Assembly (NCBI GenBank): GCA_022705365.1
Contig: JAKJEP010000109.1
Span: forward strand, 1 to 9,559
Reading direction: 5' to 3'
Source: Planctomycetota bacterium
GTDB lineage: Bacteria; Planctomycetota; Phycisphaerae; Sedimentisphaerales; SM23-30
Length of the DNA: 9,559 nucleotides
This document shows, piece after piece, positions 1 through 6,600 of this stretch (its first letter is position 1; each line of letters opens with the position of its first letter). The position numbers and the translations under genes were made by a program. The notes below the pieces were generated by a model. That model was given only the letters and a program-made list of their open reading frames with translations, did not search any database and was not told where the DNA came from.

Positions 1-780
1 GACTTTTCGGGCCATGTTTCCTCCGCCTCCGCCGTTAGTGACCGCCACGGCAAGGACATTGGTTCCTTCTCGTAGAAATCGGCCTACTTCAAGCGCAAAC
101 GGTTTGTTATAAACATCCGTCAAGCCGGCTTCTTTTCCGTTGATATAGATCAGCCCGCGATCATCAATCGGCGACAATTCCAGCCGGGTTAGACCGCTTT
201 CGATCTGTTGGCCGGTGATTTCAAAAGTCGTCCGAAACGTGACTGTCGTTTGCGTGGGCACATCCAGAGAATCTGCAGCAGGCCAATGGGAATCATCAAA
301 TGCTTCGGCCAGTTCAGCCGGATTGGGCTTGTCCATCTCCGGCCCGCGCTTCCAGCCGCTGATCAGTACCGAAGGGACTGCCTTCTGCTGAGGCCCCAGC
401 AGCCGAATATAAAGATCGCCCAGCGTTTGATAGCTTCGCGGATCAAAAGTTTCTCCCAGGACTGACTGCATCAACGCCTGAGCTTTGGCGTATTGGCCTT
501 CAAACCACAGGGTACGGGCCTTACTAACAGCTTCCCGAAAGCCCGGTTTGGCTGCCGGAACCGGAGGTCCGCCCCAAATGGTTTCTTCATTCAATTGGAT
601 GTGTTCGTTTACCGTTCCGCCGAAGACCATTGCTCCCAGCCGCCCGTTGCCGACTGGGAGGGCCTCAAGCCAATGGGAAGCGGGTTGGGCATACCACAAT
701 GTATTTTGATCCGGCCCCGCGAAACAGATAGAAAAGAAACAAAGAATCCCCAAGACTGAAAACCGCTTTTGTTTACCCAT
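1..780 (-). CDS. GH95-family alpha-L-fucosidase-like glycoside hydrolase, N-terminal part (runs off the window)
   Basis: The frame stays open from an ATG at 780 to the left edge (260 codons). Residues 1-21 form a signal peptide: basic MGKQKR, a hydrophobic core, and probable cleavage after CFA. Residues 28-73 carry the classical GH95 N-terminal signature: LWY.QPA..W.EALPVGNGRLGAMVFGG, then IQLNEETIWGGPP. A helical stretch follows, with YQTLGDLYI at 117-125. Known members cleave alpha-1,2-L-fucose or related L-galactose residues from plant or algal glycans. The (alpha/alpha)6 catalytic domain would lie beyond the edge, so substrate is not established. From about residue 138 the sequence becomes a beta-sandwich resembling the sugar-binding domain of GH2 enzymes (FDDSHWP..., SPIDDRGLIYINGKEAG, LREGTNVLAVAV), apparently inserted into the GH95 N-domain. 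A GAGG motif sits 6 nt upstream of the ATG. rnpB ends 46 nt upstream on the same strand. Confidence 0.88.
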   Translation of the reverse strand, partial: MGKQKRFSVLGILCFFSICFAGPDQNTLWYAQPASHWLEALPVGNGRLGAMVFGGTVNEHIQLNEETIWGGPPVPAAKPGFREAVSKARTLWFEGQYAKAQALMQSVLGETFDPRSYQTLGDLYIRLLGPQQKAVPSVLISGWKRGPEMDKPNPAELAEAFDDSHWPAADSLDVPTQTTVTFRTTFEITGQQIESGLTRLELSPIDDRGLIYINGKEAGLTDVYNKPFALEVGRFLREGTNVLAVAVTNGGGGGNMARKV

Positions 781-826
781 CCGTCGCCTCAACGAATTAA
801 CGATCAACTGATACCAATCCATAAAA

Positions 827-1202
827 GAGCGGGTCTGTAAGCCGAGTTCTGTCTCCCCGAAGGGGGGGGCGGTTATTACACTGGATCGGCCGTCGCCGAC
901 CGACTCTGCCTGAAGGTCTCCCCGCAGGCAAGCAACCTACCCGCCGGATTTGCCCGGGCTCAGCTCCGGCATATTTGGTCTTGCAGGCGGCGGGGTTTGC
1001 CGTGCCGCTGCCGTTGCCGACAGCGCGGTGCGCTCTTACCGCACCATTTCACCTTTGCCTGTGCCCAAAGGGCCATCGGCCGTGTGTTTTCTGTGGCACT
1101 TTCCCTCGGGTCGCCCCGGGCGGCCGTTAGCCGCCGCCGTGCCCTGTCCTGCTCGGACTTTCCTCCGGATCTGTTTCAATCCGGCAACCGCCCGACCCGC
1201 TC
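827..1202 (-). ncRNA. rnpB: RNase P RNA, bacterial type A
   Basis: This is the catalytic RNA that trims tRNA 5' ends. Read on the minus strand it has the universally conserved blocks in order: GAGGAAAGTCCG (about 1165-1154), GTGCGGTAAGAGCGCACCG (about 1048-1030), CAAGACCAAATA, GGGTAGGTTGCTTG, and AGAACTCGGCTTACAGAC near the 3' end. The ends were set by helix P1, where GAGCGGGTC (1202-1194) pairs perfectly with GACCCGCTC (835-827). P2 (GGGCGGTT with AACCGCCC) and a short P3 (CCGGAT/ATCCGG) also form. A CCCC-TTC-GGGG mini-hairpin lies between the 3' strand of P2 and the conserved 3' block, where the E. coli RNA, as I recall it, has only a few bases. Exact mature ends may differ by a few bases. 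Open reading frames across this region are incidental. Confidence 0.96.
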
Positions 1203-1208
1203 GCGCTT

Positions 1209-1214
1209 ATTGTA
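1209..1214 (-). promoter_or_regulatory. -10 element of rnpB
   Basis: On the minus strand TACAAT ends 6 nt before the first base of helix P1 at 1202, the right spacing for a sigma70-type start. The best -35 is weak (TGGCAA with a 16-nt spacer), so only the -10 is called. Confidence 0.6.
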
Positions 1215-1502
1215 CCAAATCGAGATCTTTTTGCCATCTTTTAGTAAATTCAAAACAAGGGAACTTTTTTTGGCTGTTAAGATATACCCAGAATACGGCA
1301 CGTCTTTACGCACACAGGTTTCTTAATTGCTTTTAGAGAAATTTCTGCAACATCCTAAGAAAATGGTTTTACAGTACTTAGGGTTTCATAAACACAGAAG
1401 TTTTCATCCTTTAGATCTTATCCAAATGTCCTATAATCACCATATCTTCTCGCTTTAATGAGGTATTATTTGCACTATTTTTCCAAAAAAAAGATTTTAC
1501 AC

Positions 1503-1531
1503 TTGCAGTCCCGGCAAAACTTTGGTATACT
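1503..1531 (+). promoter_or_regulatory. Sigma70-type promoter facing umuDC
   Basis: TTGCAG (1503-1508), an ideal 17-nt spacer, then TATACT (1526-1531). The predicted start is about 1538. The transcript would meet a hairpin terminator at 1552-1589 after only about 50 nt, so this promoter drives either a very short RNA or an attenuated umuDC leader. Confidence 0.6.
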
Positions 1532-1551
1532 TATCTCTGCGTTGGGAGAAG

Positions 1552-1589
1552 GAGGGTAATACCTTTACGGTTTACCCTCTATTTTTTTT
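1552..1589 (+). terminator. Rho-independent terminator or attenuator upstream of umuD
   Basis: GAGGGTAA (1552-1559) pairs with TTACCCTC (1572-1579). ACC (1561-1563) pairs with GGT (1569-1571) inside it, across a bulged T, leaving the loop TTTAC. The stem is followed by TA and eight T residues (1582-1589). The T-run lies on the plus-strand side, so it acts on rightward transcription. No protein gene ends here, which points to a short RNA or an attenuator. Confidence 0.72.
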
Positions 1590-1645
1590 GCGCAAATCAG
1601 CTCATCTTTTCGCAGATTCTTTTTTCCGGCCAGCCCGTTTGTCGG

Positions 1646-1651
1646 TATAAT
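1646..1651 (+). promoter_or_regulatory. -10 element of umuDC (leaderless start)
   Basis: A perfect TATAAT ends 7 nt before the umuD ATG at 1659, so transcription would begin at or within a base of the start codon. The -35 region (around 1622-1628, TTTTCCG) is poor, as expected of a regulated promoter. No Shine-Dalgarno sequence fits in the 7-nt gap. Confidence 0.55.
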
Positions 1652-1658
1652 TTCCTGT

Positions 1659-2090
1659 ATGAAATCCAAAGCGGAGAAAATCTATCGGCCCGACATGAGC
1701 GCCTGCTGCTGTCTGCCGCTGTTTTTGGAGCGGGTGTCGGCGGGGTTCCCCTCTCCGGCGGCCGACTATGAAGAGGGCCGGCTGGATCTGAACCGCTATC
1801 TGATCAAAAATCCGCCGGCGACCTTCTTTGTCCGCGTGGCCGGCGATTCAATGATCGGAGCGGGAATCCACCCTGGCGATCTGCTGGTGGTGGACCGCTC
1901 GTTGGAACCCAGAGACAAAAATGTCGTCATTGCGGCGCTCAACGGCGAACTGACTGTCAAACGCATCCGCATTCGCCGAAAAAAAATCTATCTGGAAGCC
2001 GAAAATGAAATCTACGCCTCCCGGGAAGTCTCCGCCGAGGCCGACTTTGAGGTCTGGGGCGTAGTCACCAACGTCATTCATCCGTTATAA
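1659..2090 (+). CDS. umuD: UmuD-like self-cleaving subunit of an SOS mutagenesis polymerase (peptidase S24)
   Basis: The 143-residue product matches the length of UmuD. In the family, RecA-DNA filaments trigger autocleavage to UmuD', which joins UmuC to form the translesion polymerase Pol V. The cleavage site is Ala28-Gly29 in the motif SAGFPSPAADY (Cys-Gly in E. coli). The catalytic dyad is Ser64 in GDSM and Lys101 in ELTVKR, and each is four residues later than in E. coli UmuD. VFGVV-type C-terminal residues are present (VWGVVTNVI). There is no DNA-binding domain, which separates it from LexA. The ATG at 1659 was chosen because the next one (1695) would leave too short a cleavable arm and lacks a ribosome site. 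It lies 7 nt after a TATAAT, so the message is probably leaderless. Three consecutive cysteines (16-18) precede the cleavage site. umuC follows after one base. Confidence 0.93.
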   Translation: MKSKAEKIYRPDMSACCCLPLFLERVSAGFPSPAADYEEGRLDLNRYLIKNPPATFFVRVAGDSMIGAGIHPGDLLVVDRSLEPRDKNVVIAALNGELTVKRIRIRRKKIYLEAENEIYASREVSAEADFEVWGVVTNVIHPL

Positions 2091-2091
2091 T

Positions 2092-3354
2092 ATGAAGCCG
2101 GCGCTGGCCTTAGTTGATTGCAATAATTTTTACGCCTCCTGTGAGCGGATCTTTGATCCGAAATTGGAGGGCAGGCCTGTGGTCGTCCTGTCCAATAACG
2201 ACGGCTGCGTGGTGGCTCGCTCCAACGAGGCCAAGGCCCTCGGCATCCCGATGGGCATTCCTTTCTTTGAAATCAAGCCGCTTGTCGAAAAGCATCAGAT
2301 TCTGGTTTTTTCCTCCAACTATACGCTGTATGCGGACATGTCCGACCGGGTGATGGAAACGCTGTCGCACTTTACTCCGCATATTGAGGTCTATTCCATC
2401 GATGAGGCCTTTCTGGACCTTTCCGGTATTCCGGAAGACCGGACCGAGTACGGCCGACGGATCCGCCAAACCGTCAGACAGTGGACCGGCCTTCCCGTTT
2501 CTATCGGCATTGGGGCGACTAAGACACTGGCTAAGGTTGCCAACAAACTGGCCAAGAAAAGCGACAAGGCCGCCGGCGTGCTGGATCTGACCGATTCGCC
2601 ATGGCTGGACCAGGCCCTCAGGCGGATTGAGGTGCAGGATGTCTGGGGCGTTGGGCGGCAGATTTCCAGAAAACTGAAGGCCGCCGGTATCCATACGGCG
2701 CTGGATCTGCGGGAGGCCAACCTCAACTGGATCAAGTCTCAATTCGGCATCCAGGGTGTAAGGACAGTGATGGAATTACAGGGCCGGCGCTGTTGGCAGC
2801 TGGAGGAAAATCCGCCCGCCAAGCAGAGCATTACCGTCTCGCGCGGCTTCGGCCGACTGATCACGGAATTGGACCCATTGCAGGAGGCCACCGCCCTGTA
2901 TGCGGCGCGGGCCGGCGAAAAACTGCGGGCCGAAGGTCTGGCCGCCGGCGCGATGAACGTCTTTGTGACCACCAGTCGGTTTGTCGAAAAGTCCAGACGA
3001 TACATGCAGCATTGCGTAATTCCTTTTGAGACGGCCACCGAAGACACACAGGAACTGATCGCCGCGGCCGTCGCAGCTGTTGAACAGATCTATAAAAAGG
3101 GCTATGAATACAAAAAATCCGGCGTGATGCTGCTGGATCTGGCGCCGCGGGACAAGGTTCAGGGCGGACTGTTTGACGTCAAAGACCGTGCCCGCTCGCG
3201 GCGGCTGATGGAGACCATTGACCGGATCAACCGGATCGGCAGCGCAGCCATCCACTGGGCCGCCGAGGGAATCCAGCAGCCGTGGAAGGCCCGGTTTGCC
3301 CATAAAACCCCAGCTTATACCACCCGATGGACCGATCTGCCGAAAATTCACTGA
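2092..3354 (+). CDS. umuC: UmuC, Y-family translesion DNA polymerase (Pol V catalytic subunit)
   Basis: This 420-residue protein is full length for UmuC. The catalytic palm residues are Asp9 (LVDCNNFYASCE) and Asp104-Glu105 (YSIDEAFLDL). Tyr14 occupies the steric-gate position that excludes ribonucleotides. The fingers motif VVVLSNNDGCVVARSNEAKALG lies at about 30-51. VSIGIGATKTLAKVANKLAKK continues the palm, followed by helix-hairpin-helix DNA-binding residues around 180-215 and a little-finger domain to about 345. The C-terminus from about 365 is the UmuC-type DUF4113 tail (RSRRLMETIDRIN..., AAEGIQQPWKARF). That tail distinguishes it from DinB/Pol IV. The gene starts one base after the umuD stop and has no ribosome site of its own, so its translation is probably coupled to umuD. 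The role is error-prone bypass of DNA lesions after SOS induction. No terminator is visible before the downstream tRNA. Confidence 0.96.
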   Translation: MKPALALVDCNNFYASCERIFDPKLEGRPVVVLSNNDGCVVARSNEAKALGIPMGIPFFEIKPLVEKHQILVFSSNYTLYADMSDRVMETLSHFTPHIEVYSIDEAFLDLSGIPEDRTEYGRRIRQTVRQWTGLPVSIGIGATKTLAKVANKLAKKSDKAAGVLDLTDSPWLDQALRRIEVQDVWGVGRQISRKLKAAGIHTALDLREANLNWIKSQFGIQGVRTVMELQGRRCWQLEENPPAKQSITVSRGFGRLITELDPLQEATALYAARAGEKLRAEGLAAGAMNVFVTTSRFVEKSRRYMQHCVIPFETATEDTQELIAAAVAAVEQIYKKGYEYKKSGVMLLDLAPRDKVQGGLFDVKDRARSRRLMETIDRINRIGSAAIHWAAEGIQQPWKARFAHKTPAYTTRWTDLPKIH

Positions 3355-3388
3355 TTCTGTGTAAAAATCCGGATGGAGATTGTTTGAA

Positions 3389-3416
3389 TTGACATTTTGG
3401 CCGATGTGTGTATGAT
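3389..3416 (+). promoter_or_regulatory. Promoter of tRNA-Val
   Basis: Consensus TTGACA (3389-3394), a 16-nt spacer, and TATGAT (3411-3416). The predicted start is around 3423, about 7 nt before the mature tRNA. The tRNA can therefore be made independently of umuDC. Confidence 0.75.
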
Positions 3417-3429
3417 GCCCTAATCCAAC

Positions 3430-3503
3430 GGGCGGTTAGCTCAGTCGGCTAGAGCGCCTGCCTTACAAGCAGGAGGCCACAGGTTCAAGTCCTGTACCGC
3501 CCA
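3430..3503 (+). tRNA. tRNA-Val (anticodon TAC)
   Basis: A complete 74-nt cloverleaf. Acceptor GGGCGGT (3430-3436) pairs with ACCGCCC (3496-3502), followed by discriminator A. The anticodon stem CCTGC/GCAGG encloses the loop CTTACAA, giving anticodon TAC, which reads GUA and other valine codons. The T arm is ACAGG-TTCAAGT-CCTGT, and the variable loop has five bases. The 3' CCA is not encoded (AGTG follows), so it must be added enzymatically. No repeat of the tRNA 3' end was seen elsewhere in the window, so nothing indicates an integration site. Confidence 0.97.
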
Positions 3504-3619
3504 GTGAATCCCCATGCGATGAGCAGAAACACCGCTAAATTGAGGCAAAATTGTTCACATGGGCTTGCTTGATCGGCCTTTGGTGAAGCAATCCCAAGGC
3601 AGAGTTTTCGATGCTGTCT

Positions 3620-6600
3620 TTAGTGACTCAGCCAGTTCTCCGCCAAAGCGATCAGATCCTGCAGATCCACCCAATTGTCTCCCCCCTGCGGCGCTGCGTC
3701 GGCCGACGGTTCGGAGGGCTCACGCAGCCACTGCGAAGATAAAATCGAAAAATCCTCCAGATCCACAAACCCCGAACCGTCAAAATCAGCCGGATTTTCC
3801 TGACGAATAAAGTCCACATAATCCAGCAGTGCCGTCGAGGCGGCCATCGTAAACCGAAGAATATGCCCTTGGCCCCCAGACAAAAAAACATCCGAAACCA
3901 ACGTATCCTGCCAATTGCTGTAACCGCCGGTCTTGGGAAGTTCCACTTCCGCCAGCACTGCGGATTCATCCGACAAACGCAGGGTTTGCGTCTTTTGATT
4001 GCTCGCATGGCGAATCGACATCGTGTAAAGCCCCGGCTCGCTCGTACAGGTATATTCCATCCATTCCCCCGGACTCATATAAACCCCATACCCCCCCGGT
4101 ACCGACATGATATCCACATCCTCGTCGGACCGGTATTCCTCATACGTATTGCCCGCCGTGGTGTCATAATAAGAAATATTCTGACCCCCGCTGTCAAAAT
4201 CCTCAAATTGAATACGCCCAGGCAGCGCCGACGGGTACCCCAGATACGGAGACTGACTCTGAAAGGCCACCCAGTTCACACGGAAATCCGATCCCGTAAA
4301 CTCCAACTTCAGCAACGCATGGCTGCTGTCCGGTAGAGAAACCCCCTCCACCGAAACCGTGGCCCAGGCGCTCAGCGAACCGGTATTGGGAACCTCCACC
4401 ACAGCCAGCGGAACATCGTCCAGGAGAACCCGGATCTGATTGCCCGATTGAAGGGAGGCCAGACGGGCATACAGACTCACCTCGGAGGCGGAACTGGTCA
4501 CGGTATAGAGCAGCCATTCCCCGCTCTGAATATCCCCAACGGCGTACCCGCCGCCGACATCCGAAGAGGCAAACAGATCCACCCCTCCGTAGATTCGGCT
4601 GAACTGGCCGCCGGAATTGCCCGGCGTGGTGTCATAATAGGAGACATTCTGCCCGCCGTCGTCATAATATTCGGCCTCTATCTGACCGGGAATCGGACGC
4701 ACAATCCCCTGCCAGGGCGTGGGTTGTCCGGGCAGGGTGGTCACTGCAATCTCCGGAGAATAGGCCCCCGGACCGATCTCGTTGACCGAGGCGATGACAT
4801 AATAGTACGTCAGGTTGCCCAGCAGGTCTGTATCCGAACAGGTTGTGCCGATAGCCGAGTCATCCACCGATTCATAAGGGCCGCCGCTGGCTGTCGAGCG
4901 TGCAATCTTATAGCCGGCCGCCCCCGGAACCGCATCCCAGGACAGGTCTATCCGGCTTGCGGATACGGCCGTGCCGTCAAAATGGGGCGGAGGGGGCAAG
5001 AGAGAGGCGGCATAGACGGCCGCAATCTCCGAACTTGAAAGGGCATAATTATAGATCCGAAAATCGTCAATGCGTCCGTCAAAGAGCGGGTCGGCGCTGA
5101 ACTGGCTTTTCCCGATATAATTTTGGGACGGATTGAAATCCGACGGGCGGATTGTCATCGAGGAATGGGTCGCCTTCGGCGAGCCGTTTACATAAAGAGT
5201 TCCGACAGAGCCGTTCAGGGCGATCGCCACATGCACCCACTGGCCGACAGCCGGCGGGGACGCGCTCAGGGTTTGTTCGCTGCCGCCGTTTTTGACGGCA
5301 AACCGCATTACGCTGCCGTTGCTGGGGGTCAAAAATAAATATTGAGAGGTACCGTTTCCAAAATCAAAAATCCGCTGCCAGGCGCTGCCGCCGTCCCAGT
5401 TGATCCAGGCGGAAACGGTAACAGCATTTAAGTTGGAGGCGACCTTGGCGGGCAGGGTCACAAAGTCATCCACTCCGTCCAGATTAATGGCCTGGCCAAA
5501 CTGCCCGGACAGATAGGCCGGCGAACCCGTCGTAGTCCCATGATAAAAGCCCGTGCTGTCGTAGGCGCTGCCTTCAAACTCGTATCTGGCTCGAAGACCC
5601 TTGCCTTCCACCTGGATGGTCAGGGTCGCCTCGTCATAAGCGCCAAATGAGTCGGTCACACGAACTATAAAGACGTTTTGGCCGACATCTCCGCTGCCCG
5701 GCGTACCGGAAAGGGTTCCGTCTGCTGATACATGAAGCCAGGACGGACCGGATATCTTGCTGAAAGTCAGCAGATCATCCGCATCCGCGTCGCCGGCATC
5801 ATAAAAAAGAGTTTCAGAATAAGCGCTTCCTTCGACGGTACTCGGCTTACTGAGCGAATCCTGGATAAACATCGGGGCATAAAGACCGGCCGTCCCGTTA
5901 TATAAAGCGGCTATCTGAGCATTGGTCAATGCGTAATTGATTATATGAACTTCATCCAGACGGCCTTTGAAAAAAGGATCCTGAGCATAATGACTTCTGC
6001 CAAGATAATTGGCGCTGGCTCGCAGGTCCGATGGATTGATTGTCATATTGGTATTAGAAGCCGCTTGGGAACCGTTGACAAACAGTTTACCGGTTTTCCC
6101 GCTGAGCGTAACGGCCACATGCACCCACTGTCCTGACGCCAACTGGGTTGTTTCCATTCGTTGCGGGCTGGTGTTGCCTGTAGTGGTAATATCGAATCGA
6201 AGCGTATTATTCCCGGATCGCGGCGTCAGCATCATATAACGCGTATTCCTGTGCCCAAAATCAAAAATCCGCTGCCATTGGCCGCCGCCGTTCCAATAGA
6301 CCCATGCCGCAAAGGTAAAATCATCGCCATCCGTCAGGTTTTCAGGCAACATTACATAATCATTGATCCCATCCAGTTCAATCGCCTGCCCGTTGTGTCC
6401 TGCCGCATAACCTGCTCCTCCCTGTACACTTCCATTGTTTGCAAAAAACAAACTGTCCATTGCATGGCCGTCAAATGTATAGTACGCACATCCGAAACCT
6501 CCTTTGCCGGGAACCTGAGCATAGCCGGCCGGCGACTGGTGGGCCAGATAAACCTCTCCGGCAGGGGTTAAAACGCCTCCGGAAATCAGTTCTCGGTTTG

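Larger units (their letters stand above)
1203..1658. other. Intergenic region between rnpB and umuD (divergent)
   Basis: This AT-rich spacer separates leftward rnpB from rightward umuDC. I find no open frame with a ribosome site or a recognisable product. A 30-odd-codon frame starting at 1459 lacks a Shine-Dalgarno. The region holds the rnpB -10, an isolated TATAAT at 1432-1437 without a good -35, a palindrome AGAAATTTCT at 1337-1346, and an inverted repeat CCTAAG/CTTAGG (1354-1359, 1377-1382). It also holds the promoter and terminator pair around 1503-1589 and the umuD -10. No LexA box of the CTGT-N8-ACAG or GAAC-N4-GTTC type was seen. Confidence 0.7.

Noticed and set aside
950..1336. Open frames of 109-128 codons on the plus strand
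   Set aside because: They run antisense through the conserved blocks of rnpB and encode Arg/Pro/Ala-rich sequence with no family resemblance.
1459..1560. Short plus-strand frame starting at the ATG at 1459, 33 codons
   Set aside because: It has no ribosome site, unremarkable composition, and spans the promoter at 1503-1531.
2086..2091. TATAAT directly before the umuC ATG
   Set aside because: It comes from the umuD stop region. A start site driven by it would fall inside umuC coding sequence, so it is taken as coincidence.
3511..3563. CCCATG/CATGGG inverted repeat after the tRNA as a terminator
   Set aside because: The loop is about 40 nt, the stem is only 6 bp, and there is no T-run. The 116-nt gap holds nothing else I can support.
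3430..3619. tRNA-Val as an integration site for a mobile island
   Set aside because: No integrase, no repeated tRNA 3' end and no transposase are present in the window.
3803..6499. DNA repeats within the GH128 gene as a mobile or CRISPR-like array
   Set aside because: The repeats coincide with duplicated LamG and CBM6 protein modules and diverge as coding sequence does. There are no regularly spaced units.
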